Below are positions 23,223 to 33,557 of a stretch of 64,000 nucleotides of DNA, one piece after another. Origin of the DNA: Polymorphobacter megasporae (GTDB lineage Bacteria > Pseudomonadota > Alphaproteobacteria > Sphingomonadales > Sphingomonadaceae); NCBI RefSeq assembly GCF_018982885.2, contig NZ_CP081849.1:434001-498000 (forward strand). The letters run 5' to 3'. Under the pieces are notes generated by a model, which was given only the letters and a program-made list of their open reading frames with translations, did no database searches and was not told where the DNA came from. How positions within the stretch are numbered: the first letter of the stretch is position 1; every line of letters starts with the position of its first letter. Position numbers and translations under genes: made by a program.

Positions 23223-26200
23223 TTGTTGCTCAAGTATCTTCGGTCGTGGCTCACCCCGAAGCCGGCGGTGCCAGAGCCGCCGATTTGCGCCGAATTGTTC
23301 AGCATTGAGCGACTTGAAATATGCGCCCGCGAGCTTGCCGGCAGCCAGCCGATCGCCGCCAATCCGCGCCACGGACGCTCGATTACGGCACGGCTCAAGG
23401 ATAACAGCAACGTCCTGACCTCAGCCTATCGTGCCGTCGCTGCCGATCTGGCCGCGCGACGCCCGATCAGCCCGGGCGCGAGCTGGCTGCTCGACAATTT
23501 TCACATTGTCGAGGAACAGCTGAGGCAGATCAGCAACGATCTGCCTCGGGGTTTCTACCGCCGGCTACCCAAACTGGCGGAGGGTTCGCTGCGCGGCTAC
23601 CCACGCGTCTTCGGCATTTCCTGGACCTTGGTCGCCCACACAGACAGCGCCCTCGATGCGGCGCGGATCATTGGGTTCGTCGAGGCTTACGAGACCGTAC
23701 AACCGCTCGACATCGGCGAGCTCTGGGCGCTCGCTATCACCCTGCGGCTGGTCCTCGTCGAGAACCTGCGCCGGCTGGCGGAAGCCATCCTGATGCAGCA
23801 GGCGGCGGGAGACGCAGCGGACAAGCTGGCCAGTCGGATCTTCGGCACGGTTGCAGGGCGGCCGCAGACCGACGATGAGATCGTCGCCTGCCTCGCTGCC
23901 GCGCCGTGGTCCAACGCCTTCGCGGTCGAGCTGACTGAACGCTTGCGCCACCAGGACCCCGGCACCGTACCGGCGCTGCGCTGGCTGAACGAACGGCTGG
24001 TCGCCGACGGCTCCGATACAAGCCGCATCGTCCATGACGAACTGCAGCGCCAGAGCGCCACCGACGTGACTGTGCGCAACGTCATCACGAGCATGCGCCT
24101 CGTCTCGATGATGAACTGGGCGGAAGTCTTTGAGACCTTGAGCCCGGTCGATGCGGTCCTGCGTGGCGCCAGCAACTTCGGTGCGATGGATTTCCCGACG
24201 CGCGATCACTATCGCCGGATTATCGAGCTCCTGGCCCGGCAGTCGGGCTTGGCTGAAGTCGAGGTCGCGCAACGCGCCATCACCACCGCGGCGGCGGTCA
24301 AGCCGGCGCCGCCGGGCGCAACGCCGCCGCGCGAAGCCGATCCCGGTTACTATCTCATCAACAATGGTCGCCCCGGCTTTGAGGCGGCGATCGGCTGCCG
24401 AGTGCCGCCGCAGACAGCGCTGTTCCGGCTTTACACGAATGTCGGCATTCTGAGCTACGTCGCAATGATCGCGTTGCTGACCTTGGCGATACTGGGCCTT
24501 GCCCTGTGGGCGGTTGTCGCGGCCGGGGCCGACAGCATGAAGCTGGGCATGTTTGCGATGCTGGGCGTGGTGCCGGCATCCGACATTGCAGTGGCGCTGG
24601 TCAATCGCTGGATTACCCGATCGGTCAGCGGCAGCCCGCTGCCTGCGATGGCCTTGCGTCAGGGTATCACCGCCGAATTGCGCACGATGATCGTCATCCC
24701 GACCCTGCTCGTCGATGCCGCGGGTGTCGTCGAGCAGCTCGACCGGCTCGAGGATCACCACCTCGGCAACCCGGATGAATATTTCAGCTTTGCGTTGATC
24801 TCGGACTGGCTCGATGCGCCGACCGAACATCTTGCCGGCGATCAGGCGCTCGTCGATCAGGCCGCTGCCGGGATCGCGCATCTCAACCACCTGTACGGGC
24901 CTGGTCCGGACGGGCCCCGCTTTTTTCTGCTGCACCGCCATCGAATGTGGAATGCCGGCGAAGGCAAATGGATCGGTTGGGAACGGAAGCGCGGCAAGCT
25001 TCGCGAGCTCAACCGCCTGCTGCGAGGTGCGACCGATACCAGCTTCATGGCGATCGGCGACGCGGTGGCCGCGTTACCGACCGCCATTCGCTATGTCATT
25101 ACGCTCGATGTCGATACCCGGCTACCGCTGGGGACGGCGCGCAGGCTGGTCGGTAAGATGGCGCATCCGCTCAATCGCGCCGAGTTCGATGTGCAGGCGG
25201 GCATCGTAACGCGCGGCCATGGCATGCTGCAGCCGCGCGTTACCCCATCCCTGCCGCTCAGCAGCAAAGGTTCCCTATTTCAGCGGGCGTTTTCTGGGCC
25301 GAACGGTCTCGATCCGTATGCATTCGCGGTTTCTGACGTCTATCAGGACCTGTTCGAGGAAGGCTCATTTACCGGCAAGGGCATCTACGAAGTCGACAGT
25401 TTCGAAGCCGCGCTGAACGATCAGTTTCCTGAAAGCACCGTGCTCAGCCACGACCTGCTGGAAGGCATCTTCGCTAGGGCGGCGCTGGCCGCCGACATCG
25501 AAGTCGTCGAGGAGTTTCCCTCTCGTTATGCCGTTGCGGCGGCGCGCCAGCATCGCTGGGTACGCGGGGACTGGCAGCTGCTCCCGTGGATTCTCGGTCT
25601 TGCCTCTTTCACGAAGGCCGGCCCGCACTCCACCTCAATCCCGCTCATGGGCCGGTGGAAACTAATCGACAATTTGCGCCGGTCGCTGTCAGCTCCGACG
25701 GCACTTCTGGCGCTGTTGATCGGCTGGCTCCAGCCGCCCGCCATCGCCGAAGTCTGGACCGGCTGCATCCTGCTGACGATCTGCCTGCCGCCGTTGCTGC
25801 CGGCGATTGCCAGCATCATGCCGACACGCGCCGGCATCTCGCTCCGCAACCATTTCCGCACACTGCGCGGCGACTTCGCTTTGGGGCTGATGCAGAGCGG
25901 CTTCCTGCTTGTCTTCCTAGCCCATCAGAGCTGGCTGATGATCGATGCCATCGCGCGGACGATGCTGCGGGTCTTCATCCGGCGTCAGCATCTGCTCCAG
26001 TGGGTCACTGCGGCGCAGAGCCGCGACGCCCATCGCTTCGATACCCGCGCACTGACGCTGCAAGTCGTCGCCAGCGCCGCCTGCTGCGGCGGGTTTGCGC
26101 TGCTGATCGCAGCGTCGGGCGACCGCACGTGGATCGTCGCGGTGCCGTTGCTGACACTGTGGCTGGTGTCGCCGCTGATCGCCTGGCGAGCCAGCCTGCC

Positions 26201-29200
26201 GCCCGCCGCAGCGGCCAACCTCACGATCACCGACGGCGATGCGATCGCCTTGCGGCTGGTAGCGCGGCGTACCTGGCGGTTCTTCGAAGGGTTCATCACC
26301 GCCGACGACAACATGCTGCCGCCCGACAATTTCCAGGAGACCCCGAGGCCGGTCGTCGCCCATCGCACCTCGCCGACCAATATAAGCCTCTACCTATTGT
26401 CGATCATCTCGGCGCGCGATTTCGGGTGGATCGGGACCGAGGAAGTAATTGATCGCTGCGAGGCGACCTTCGCGGCCATGGACCGCCTCGAACGCTTTCG
26501 CGGCCATTTCTTCAATTGGTACGATACCACCGACCTGCGTTCGCTGGAGCCGCGCTACGTCTCGTCGGTGGACAGCGGCAACCTTGCAGGTCACCTGCTG
26601 GCGTTGCGCAATGCGCTTCAGGAAATCGCCGCCGGACCGGTTGTCGGACGGGGCTGGACGGCGGGGATCGAGGACGGTGCCGCATTGCTCGCTGAAGCCA
26701 TCGAGACGGACCGGGCGGCCGGCAGCCTGCCCGAGCCCGCGGCGGCGTCGATGCTGGCCCGCCTCGAGCTGTTCAACGCTCGATTGTCCGCCAAGGCTTC
26801 GGCCCATGGCGAACTGTCGTCGCAGCTGCGCGATCTCGGCGACCACGCCGACGCGCTGGCGGCGGCTGCGCGGCCAGCCGTAGGCTCCAACGACGTCAGC
26901 GAAACACTCGCTTGGACCCGGGCGCTCGTTGCAAGCGTCCGTGGCTGGAAGTTGGAGGTCGATGCTGCGAGCCAAGCTGTCGGCGCTCGCCGGCAGCGGC
27001 TCGCCAGCCTCGCCGATCGCGCAAAGGCGATGTTCGACGGAATGGCGTTCGGCTTCCTGTTCGATCCCGATCGTGAACTGCTGTCGATCGGCTACCGTGT
27101 CGACGATTCGAATCTCGACGCCAATTTCTACGATCTGCTGGCCTCCGAAGCCCGGCTGGCGAGCTTCATCGCCATCGCCAAGGGCGATCTGCCGGCCAAG
27201 CACTGGTTTCGGCTGGGTCGCACGCTCACCCCGATCGACGGCAGCTCGGGGCTGATCTCGTGGTCCGGATCGATGTTCGAGTATCTGATGCCGTCGCTGG
27301 TGATGCGCGCTCCCGCCGCGAGCCTTCTCGCCCAGACCAATGAGCTGGTCGTCTGGCGTCAGCGTGATTATGCCGAGAAACGGGGGATGCCTTGGGGGAT
27401 ATCGGAGTCGGAATACAACGCCCGCGACCTCGAGCAGACCTACCAGTACTCCAGCTTCGGCATCCCGGACCTCGGTTACAAGCGCGGCCTAGCCGACAAT
27501 CTGGTGATTGCGCCCTATGCGAGCGGCTTGGCCGCGATGATCGATCCAGCTGCGGCGGCAGCCAATTTCGACAGGATGGCCAAACTGGGTGCGCGCGGAG
27601 TCTACGGCTGGTACGAAGCGCTTGATTACACCCGTTCCCGGCTGCCTGACGGGACCAAGATGGCGATCGTGCGCGCGTACATGGCGCACCATCAGGGGAT
27701 GGTGCTGGTCGGCATCGGCAACGCGCTGCACGACGGCCGGATGCGCGCGCGCTTTCATGCGGAGCCGATCATCCGCGCCTCCGAACTTCTGCTTCAGGAA
27801 CGCATGCCGCGCGATTTTGCCGTTGCGCGTTCGCCCTCCGAGCTGACCGGCCCCGCCGACCAAGCCGCTGCAACCGCGACGCCCGACAACGACCGACACT
27901 ATTCGTCGCCGCATTCGCGCATGCCACGCACGCATCTGCTCTCGAACGGCCGACTTTCGACGATGCTGACGGCAACGGGATCGGGCTATTGCCGCTGGAA
28001 CGACATCGCGATCACGCGCTGGCGCGAAGACGTGACCTGCGACGAGCGCGGCGCCCACATCTTCCTTCGTGACTGCGACAACGGCGCGGCATGGTCGGCA
28101 GGCTTCCGACCGACCAATGTCGAGCCCGCGCAGTACGACGTCGCCTATTCCGAAAGCGCCGCCCGGATCACCCGCATCGACGACGATCTCGAGACCGCCT
28201 TGGAAGTCATGGTGTCGCCGGACGACGACGCCGAGGTGCGACAGCTCTCAATCGTAAACCACGGCACCCGTGACCGGTTCATCGACGTCACCTCCTATGC
28301 GGAGCTGGTCTTGGCGCGACAGTCCGACGATCTGGCACACCCCGCATTCGGGGCGTTGTTTGTCGAAACCGAGTTCATTCCCGATTTGGGTGCGCTGCTG
28401 GCGACCCGCCGACGCCGCAATGCGAGCGATCCTGAGGTCTGGGCCGCGCACCTCAGCGTGGTCGATGGCGAGGCGACCGCCGAGGTCCAGTACGAGACCG
28501 ACCGGGCGCGGTTCATAGGCCGCGGCCGCACGGTCGAAGCGCCCGCCGCCATCACCAACGGCTGGCCCTTGTCGAACTCGGTCGGAGCCCTGCTCGACCC
28601 GGTCTTCAGCCTGCGTCGGCAGGTTCGTGTACCGGTAGGTTCGAGCGTCCGCATCAGTTTCTGGACCTTGGTCGCGGCGTCGCGCGAGGCCGTGATTGCG
28701 CTCGCGGACCGTCACCATGATACGGTCGCCTTCGAACGCACCGGCACCCTGGCCTGGACCCAGGCACAGATGCAGTTGCGTCACCTCGGCATCAATAGCG
28801 GCGAGGCGCAGCTCTTCCAGCGCCTCGCCAGCCACGTGCTATTTTCCGATCCCGCGCTCAGGCCCTCGTCGATCGATATCCAGCGCTGGGCCGGGCCGCC
28901 GTCCACGCTCTGGGCGGCGGGCATCTCCGGGGATTTGCCGATCGTCATGGTGCGGATCAGTGACGATGCGCATCTCGACCTGGTTCGAGATGTGCTTCGC
29001 GCGCACGAATATTGGCGGCTGAAGCGGCTCGCGGTGGACGTCGTCATCATCAACGAGCGCGGCGTGTCGTATGCCGAGGGCTTGCAGGCTGCGCTCGATG
29101 CGTTGGTCAGGATATTCCAGTCACTCTCCGGAGAAGCGGACAGGTCCGCGGGTGCGGTGTTCATGCTGCGCGCCGACCTTATCGCGCCCGAACTGGGCGG

Positions 29201-29813
29201 CCTGATCGCCGGCTGTGCCCGCGCCGTGCTGTACGGCGACAGGGGTACGCTCGCCGACCAGCTGCGACGCGCAGGCGACGCGGATGACCGGAATGCCGGC
29301 GACTCGTTGCGCACGCCGCCAAGTGTTGTGACGCGACCGGCGGCGCCGCCCCTCCCCACGCTCGAGTACTTTAACGGCAGCGGCGGGTTCGATAGCGACG
29401 GGCGCGACTATGTGACTATCCTGGATGACGGCCGGACGACGCCGGCACCGTGGCTCAACGTCATCGCCAACCCCGGCTTCGGCTTTCAGGCGAGCGCTGA
29501 CGGCAGTGGATTTACCTGGGCGCGCAATAGCCAGCAGAATCAGCTGACGCCCTGGTCGAACGATCCGGTCTGCGATCCGCCCGGCGAGGCGATCTACATC
29601 CGCGACGAGGACACCGGTGCCGTCTGGACGCCGACCGGGCTGCCGATCCGCGATCCCGCCGCCCGCTACACTGTCCGCCACAGCCAGGGGTTCAGCTGTT
29701 TTGAAACGTCCGCTCACGGCACTGCCCTGTCGCTGACTCAGTTTGTCCCGGTCGACGATCCGATTAAGATCTCGGTACTCCGTATTCACAACGAGTCCGG
29801 CCGCCCTCGCTAG
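23223..29813 (+). CDS. ndvB: Cyclic beta-1,2-glucan synthase, N-terminal part up to an in-frame UAG
   Basis: 2196 codons to TAG at 29811-29813. Order: N-terminal helical region; first membrane segments (about residues 400-470); GT84 glucosyltransferase with LVDAAGV, the DxD in VITLDVDTRLPLG (about 625-640) and RQHRWVRGDW (about 776); further membrane helices (about 825-1000); glycoamylase-like domain (about 1040-1550); then the first GH94 carbohydrate-binding sections. It builds cyclic glucans from UDP-glucose at the inner membrane. TTG 23223 is chosen for AGGAG at 23212-23216; ATG 23157 is an alternative. Reading continues in frame after the stop. Confidence 0.85.
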   Translation: MLLKYLRSWLTPKPAVPEPPICAELFSIERLEICARELAGSQPIAANPRHGRSITARLKDNSNVLTSAYRAVAADLAARRPISPGASWLLDNFHIVEEQLRQISNDLPRGFYRRLPKLAEGSLRGYPRVFGISWTLVAHTDSALDAARIIGFVEAYETVQPLDIGELWALAITLRLVLVENLRRLAEAILMQQAAGDAADKLASRIFGTVAGRPQTDDEIVACLAAAPWSNAFAVELTERLRHQDPGTVPALRWLNERLVADGSDTSRIVHDELQRQSATDVTVRNVITSMRLVSMMNWAEVFETLSPVDAVLRGASNFGAMDFPTRDHYRRIIELLARQSGLAEVEVAQRAITTAAAVKPAPPGATPPREADPGYYLINNGRPGFEAAIGCRVPPQTALFRLYTNVGILSYVAMIALLTLAILGLALWAVVAAGADSMKLGMFAMLGVVPASDIAVALVNRWITRSVSGSPLPAMALRQGITAELRTMIVIPTLLVDAAGVVEQLDRLEDHHLGNPDEYFSFALISDWLDAPTEHLAGDQALVDQAAAGIAHLNHLYGPGPDGPRFFLLHRHRMWNAGEGKWIGWERKRGKLRELNRLLRGATDTSFMAIGDAVAALPTAIRYVITLDVDTRLPLGTARRLVGKMAHPLNRAEFDVQAGIVTRGHGMLQPRVTPSLPLSSKGSLFQRAFSGPNGLDPYAFAVSDVYQDLFEEGSFTGKGIYEVDSFEAALNDQFPESTVLSHDLLEGIFARAALAADIEVVEEFPSRYAVAAARQHRWVRGDWQLLPWILGLASFTKAGPHSTSIPLMGRWKLIDNLRRSLSAPTALLALLIGWLQPPAIAEVWTGCILLTICLPPLLPAIASIMPTRAGISLRNHFRTLRGDFALGLMQSGFLLVFLAHQSWLMIDAIARTMLRVFIRRQHLLQWVTAAQSRDAHRFDTRALTLQVVASAACCGGFALLIAASGDRTWIVAVPLLTLWLVSPLIAWRASLPPAAAANLTITDGDAIALRLVARRTWRFFEGFITADDNMLPPDNFQETPRPVVAHRTSPTNISLYLLSIISARDFGWIGTEEVIDRCEATFAAMDRLERFRGHFFNWYDTTDLRSLEPRYVSSVDSGNLAGHLLALRNALQEIAAGPVVGRGWTAGIEDGAALLAEAIETDRAAGSLPEPAAASMLARLELFNARLSAKASAHGELSSQLRDLGDHADALAAAARPAVGSNDVSETLAWTRALVASVRGWKLEVDAASQAVGARRQRLASLADRAKAMFDGMAFGFLFDPDRELLSIGYRVDDSNLDANFYDLLASEARLASFIAIAKGDLPAKHWFRLGRTLTPIDGSSGLISWSGSMFEYLMPSLVMRAPAASLLAQTNELVVWRQRDYAEKRGMPWGISESEYNARDLEQTYQYSSFGIPDLGYKRGLADNLVIAPYASGLAAMIDPAAAAANFDRMAKLGARGVYGWYEALDYTRSRLPDGTKMAIVRAYMAHHQGMVLVGIGNALHDGRMRARFHAEPIIRASELLLQERMPRDFAVARSPSELTGPADQAAATATPDNDRHYSSPHSRMPRTHLLSNGRLSTMLTATGSGYCRWNDIAITRWREDVTCDERGAHIFLRDCDNGAAWSAGFRPTNVEPAQYDVAYSESAARITRIDDDLETALEVMVSPDDDAEVRQLSIVNHGTRDRFIDVTSYAELVLARQSDDLAHPAFGALFVETEFIPDLGALLATRRRRNASDPEVWAAHLSVVDGEATAEVQYETDRARFIGRGRTVEAPAAITNGWPLSNSVGALLDPVFSLRRQVRVPVGSSVRISFWTLVAASREAVIALADRHHDTVAFERTGTLAWTQAQMQLRHLGINSGEAQLFQRLASHVLFSDPALRPSSIDIQRWAGPPSTLWAAGISGDLPIVMVRISDDAHLDLVRDVLRAHEYWRLKRLAVDVVIINERGVSYAEGLQAALDALVRIFQSLSGEADRSAGAVFMLRADLIAPELGGLIAGCARAVLYGDRGTLADQLRRAGDADDRNAGDSLRTPPSVVTRPAAPPLPTLEYFNGSGGFDSDGRDYVTILDDGRTTPAPWLNVIANPGFGFQASADGSGFTWARNSQQNQLTPWSNDPVCDPPGEAIYIRDEDTGAVWTPTGLPIRDPAARYTVRHSQGFSCFETSAHGTALSLTQFVPVDDPIKISVLRIHNESGRPR

Positions 29814-31775
29814 TTGTCGGTCACAGCCTATGTCGAGTGGGTGCTTGGCCAAAGCCGGTCGGCAAGCGCCCCGTTCGTCATAACCGAGGTCGATCCCGGG
29901 ACGGGTGCCATCTTCGCGCGTAACCGGTGGAACGCGGCCTTCGGCGACGATGTCGCCTTTGCCGACCTGAACGGCGCACAGACTTCGCTGACCGCGGATC
30001 GCACCGAATTTCTCGGCCGCAACGGCGCCATGGAGCGGCCGCAGGCGCTGGCGTCGGGGCGGCCACTGTCGGGCAGCGTCGGTGCGGGTCTCGACCCGTG
30101 CGCCGCGCTGCAAACGAGGCTGCAGCTGCCGCCCGGTGCAACCGCCGAAATCGTCTGCTTTCTCGGGCAGGCGGACTGCACCGCAGCGGCGCAGGCGCTG
30201 CTGGCGAAGTATCGCGCCGCCGACCTCGACGCCGTGTTGGCTGCCGTGACCACTCAATGGGATGCAACGCTTGGCGTCCTCCAGATCAGCACCCCCGATC
30301 GCGCGCTCGACGTCATGTTCAATCGCTGGATGCCATATCAGACGCTCGCCTGCCGGGTGTGGGCGCGCACTGCCTTTTATCAGGCGAGCGGGGCATATGG
30401 GTTCCGCGACCAGTTGCAGGACGTGCTGGCGCTGTGCGTGGCGCGACCGGAGATTGCCCGCGCCCATCTCCTGCGTGCCGCCGCCCGCCAGTTCGCAGAG
30501 GGCGACGTCCAGCATTGGTGGCTGCCCGAGTCCGGGCGTGGTGTCCGCACCCGGGTCTCGGACGACCGCGCGTGGTTGGCCTATGCGATTGCGCACTATG
30601 TGATGGTAACCGGCGACGCTGCCATTCTCGATGAACCGGTACCGTTTATTGCCGGTCCAGTACTGGCCGACGGCGAACGCGACGCCTTCTTCCAACCGAC
30701 CACGAGTGCGGAGCGACCCAGCCTGTTCGACCATATGGCGCTGGCGCTCGACGCCAGCCTCGCGACCGGTGCGCACGGCCTGCCGTTGATCGGAACCGGC
30801 GACTGGAACGACGGCCTGGATGCGGTCGGCGCTGGCGGCCACGGCGAGAGCGTCTGGCTTGGGTGGTTTCTCTACGGCGCACTATCCGACTGCGCGTTAC
30901 TGGCCGATCATCGCGGGCTGCCAGACAAGGCCGATGCCTGGCGCCGCCATGGTAACTTGCTGAGGTCGGCGCTCGATGACGTTGGCTGGGACGGAGACTG
31001 GTATCGACGCGCCTTCTTCGACGACGGAACCGTACTGGGTTCGGTCGGCGACCGGGAATGTCGGATCGATTCAATCGCCCAGTCGTGGGCCGTGATCTCG
31101 GGCGCGGGCGATCCGGCCCGCGCGACCCGCGCGATGGCCGCTCTCAACCGGTACCTGGTACGGCGCGATGACGGCCTAGTGCTGCTGTTCGAGCCGCCCT
31201 TCGACAAGCCGGATCGCGATCCCGGCTATATCAAGGGCTATCCTCCCGGCATTCGCGAGAATGGCGGCCAGTACACCCATGCCGCGACCTGGGCGGCACT
31301 GGCATTTGCGCTGCAGGGCGACGGGGATCGAGCCGGCGAAATCATATCGATGCTCAATCCGATCCGCCACAGCGACACGGCGGTGGCAATCAACCGCTAC
31401 AAGGTCGAGCCCTATGCGATCTGCGCCGATGTCTATTCGCAAGCGCCGCATGTCGGGCGCGGCGGCTGGACTTGGTACACCGGGTCGGCCGCGTGGATGT
31501 ATCGCGTGTCGCTGGAGGGGCTCCTCGGCTTCCGGCTGAGCGGCGCGACGTTGCGGATCGACCCGTGTATTCCCCGCGACTGGCCGAGCTTCGGCATCGT
31601 CTATCGCCACGGCTTGACCACCTACGACATCGTCGTCGACAATCCCGACAGCGTGTGTCGCGGCGTCGTCGCCGTCCAGCTCGACGCCGCGGCGCTCCCC
31701 CCTTCGGCACCCGTAGTGCTGGTCGACGACGGCGCAACCCACCGCCTGCACATCACCCTCGGCTCCACATCCTAG
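29814..31775 (+). CDS. ndvB: Cyclic beta-1,2-glucan synthase, C-terminal GH94 part after the UAG
   Basis: 653 codons directly in frame with the upstream part (LSVTAYVEWVLG follows the stop). It holds the GH94 phosphorylase-like catalytic barrel: YGFRDQLQDVLAL, QHWWLPESGRGVRTRVSDD, the catalytic Asp in GTGDWNDGLDAVG, and NGGQYTHAATW. In NdvB this region trims and sets the ring size of the glucan. Both parts together give about 2850 residues, the normal length of the enzyme. The first codon TTG could act as a start, but no ribosome site is visible, so this is more likely one broken or readthrough gene than two genes. Confidence 0.8.
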   Translation: MSVTAYVEWVLGQSRSASAPFVITEVDPGTGAIFARNRWNAAFGDDVAFADLNGAQTSLTADRTEFLGRNGAMERPQALASGRPLSGSVGAGLDPCAALQTRLQLPPGATAEIVCFLGQADCTAAAQALLAKYRAADLDAVLAAVTTQWDATLGVLQISTPDRALDVMFNRWMPYQTLACRVWARTAFYQASGAYGFRDQLQDVLALCVARPEIARAHLLRAAARQFAEGDVQHWWLPESGRGVRTRVSDDRAWLAYAIAHYVMVTGDAAILDEPVPFIAGPVLADGERDAFFQPTTSAERPSLFDHMALALDASLATGAHGLPLIGTGDWNDGLDAVGAGGHGESVWLGWFLYGALSDCALLADHRGLPDKADAWRRHGNLLRSALDDVGWDGDWYRRAFFDDGTVLGSVGDRECRIDSIAQSWAVISGAGDPARATRAMAALNRYLVRRDDGLVLLFEPPFDKPDRDPGYIKGYPPGIRENGGQYTHAATWAALAFALQGDGDRAGEIISMLNPIRHSDTAVAINRYKVEPYAICADVYSQAPHVGRGGWTWYTGSAAWMYRVSLEGLLGFRLSGATLRIDPCIPRDWPSFGIVYRHGLTTYDIVVDNPDSVCRGVVAVQLDAAALPPSAPVVLVDDGATHRLHITLGSTS

Positions 31776-31783
31776 AGGTCGCC

Positions 31784-33436
31784 ATGCCCGAAACCATAAG
31801 CCCCCTTGCCGGCAAGCCGGCGCCGCGGTCGCTGCTCGTCAACGTGCCGAAGCTGTTGACCGCGTATTTCACGCTGGTGCCCGATACGGCCATCGCAGCG
31901 CAGCGGGTGTCGTTCGGCACCTCGGGGCATCGCGGGTCTGCGTTTGCGAGCGCCTTCAACGAGGCCCATGTCCTTGCGATCACCCAGGCGATTTGCACGT
32001 GGCGCCGGCAGGCCGGCGTCGACGGCCCGTTGTTTCTCGGCATGGACACCCATGCGCTATCCGAAGCTGCCTTCGCCAGCGCCGTCGAAGTGCTTGCCGC
32101 CAACGGCGTCGAGACGATGATCGACGACGCTGGCGGCTATACTCCGACGCCGGTCATCTCTCACGCCATCCTCGGCTACAACAAGGGGCGGAGGGCCGGC
32201 CTCGCCGACGGCATCGTCATTAGTCCCTCGCACAACCCGCCCGACGAAGGTGGCTTCAAGTACAACCCCGCCAACGGCGGTCCCGCCGATACCGACATCA
32301 CCGGCGCGATCGAGGCGGCGGCGAACGGCTTGCTCGCTGATGGGCTGAGGGATGTGCGCCGCATCCCATACGCGAGAGCGCGCAAGGCCGCATGCATCCA
32401 CGAGCACGACTATGTCACACCCTACGTCGTCAGCCTCGGCGACGTCGTCGACATGGCGGTGATCAGCGCGGCTGGCGTGCGCGTCGGCATCGACCCGCTG
32501 GGCGGTGCCGCCGTCCATTATTGGCAGCCAATCGTCGATCGCTACAAGCTGGCGGCGAAGGTGGTGAACGACGTGATCGATCCGACATTCGCCTTCATGA
32601 CCGTCGATCACGACGGCAAGATCCGGATGGATTGCTCGTCGCCTTGGGCGATGACCAAGCTGGTGGCGTTACGCGACAGTTACGACGTCGCGTTCGCCAA
32701 CGACACCGACGCCGACCGTCACGGCATCGTCTGCCCGTCTGCCGGACTGATGCAGCCGAACGAATTCCTCGTCGCTGCGATCGACTATCTGTGCCGAAAC
32801 CGGCCTGATTGGACCGGCGCCGGGGCGATCGGGAAGACCGCGGTTTCCAGCGCGATGATCGACAGGGTGACGGCGAGGCTCGGACGCAAGCTGTTCGAGG
32901 TGCCGGTCGGTTTTAAGTGGTTCAGTACCGGGCTGATGGACGGATCGCTCGTATTCGGCGGCGAGGAAAGTGCTGGCGCCTCGTTCCTCCGCCGCGACGG
33001 CACCGTTTGGACCACCGACAAGGACGGGTTGATCATGGGCCTGCTGGCAGCCGAGATAACTGCCCGCACCGGCATGGATCCGGGCCGCTATCATGCGCAG
33101 GCAACCGCCGGACTTGGGAAGTCGCATTATGCTCGTACCGACGCTCCGGCGTCGCAGGAGCAGCGCGCTAAGCTCGCAAAGCTCTCGCCCGAAGCAGTAA
33201 CAGCGACCTCGCTGGGCGACGAGCCCGTCCTAGCGGCGCTGGACCGCGCACCCGGCAACGACGAGCCGATCGGCGGGATCAAGATTGTGGCGCATGATGG
33301 CTGGTTCGCCGCCCGCCCGTCGGGGACCGAAAATATCTACAAGATCTACGCCGAGAGTTTCCGCGACGCCGCGCATCTCGGGCAGATCGAGGGTGAGGCC
33401 CACGCGCTGATCGACCACCTGTTCGGGCAGGCTTAA
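31784..33436 (+). CDS. pgm: Phosphoglucomutase (alpha-D-glucose phosphate-specific)
   Basis: 550 residues, ATG 31784 eight bases after the ndvB stop. Motifs: FGTSGHRGSAF, active-site phosphoserine in VISPSHNPPDEGGFKYN, metal site NDTDADRHGIV, GGEESAGASF, and sugar phosphate site RPSGTENIYKIYAESF. It joins glucose 1-phosphate and glucose 6-phosphate, linking glucan synthesis (UDP-glucose) or phosphorolysis to the pentose phosphate cycle. RBS AGAGG lies upstream. Confidence 0.95.
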   Translation: MPETISPLAGKPAPRSLLVNVPKLLTAYFTLVPDTAIAAQRVSFGTSGHRGSAFASAFNEAHVLAITQAICTWRRQAGVDGPLFLGMDTHALSEAAFASAVEVLAANGVETMIDDAGGYTPTPVISHAILGYNKGRRAGLADGIVISPSHNPPDEGGFKYNPANGGPADTDITGAIEAAANGLLADGLRDVRRIPYARARKAACIHEHDYVTPYVVSLGDVVDMAVISAAGVRVGIDPLGGAAVHYWQPIVDRYKLAAKVVNDVIDPTFAFMTVDHDGKIRMDCSSPWAMTKLVALRDSYDVAFANDTDADRHGIVCPSAGLMQPNEFLVAAIDYLCRNRPDWTGAGAIGKTAVSSAMIDRVTARLGRKLFEVPVGFKWFSTGLMDGSLVFGGEESAGASFLRRDGTVWTTDKDGLIMGLLAAEITARTGMDPGRYHAQATAGLGKSHYARTDAPASQEQRAKLAKLSPEAVTATSLGDEPVLAALDRAPGNDEPIGGIKIVAHDGWFAARPSGTENIYKIYAESFRDAAHLGQIEGEAHALIDHLFGQA

Positions 33437-33507
33437 GGGCCCTGGCCTGGCTTGCGGCCGCCGGAGGCAAGGAGTTGGCCGCCCTGCAGCGGACTTGCCC
33501 GCCATGA

Positions 33508-33518
33508 GTAGATCCCGA
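33508..33518 (+). promoter_or_regulatory. Degenerate shared promoter element, site 7 (tpiA leader, cut off by IS)
   Basis: GTAGATCCCGA within TGAGTAGATCCCGAAGCT, differing from site 4 at three positions. TAGAGAT (33544-33550) starts 25 bases after it, the same spacing as the other sites. The IS pair inserts at 33554, just past the predicted start region, so the native target, the 51-codon gene and tpiA, now lies 2.3 kb away. Confidence 0.4.
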
Positions 33519-33557
33519 AGCTGTTGAGTCCCGAGCAGCGGCGTAGAGATGACCTAG

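Noticed and set aside
29121..30842. 573-codon minus-strand frame opposite ndvB
   Set aside because: Antisense to a well-conserved synthase; low-complexity Arg/Gly composition, no motifs.
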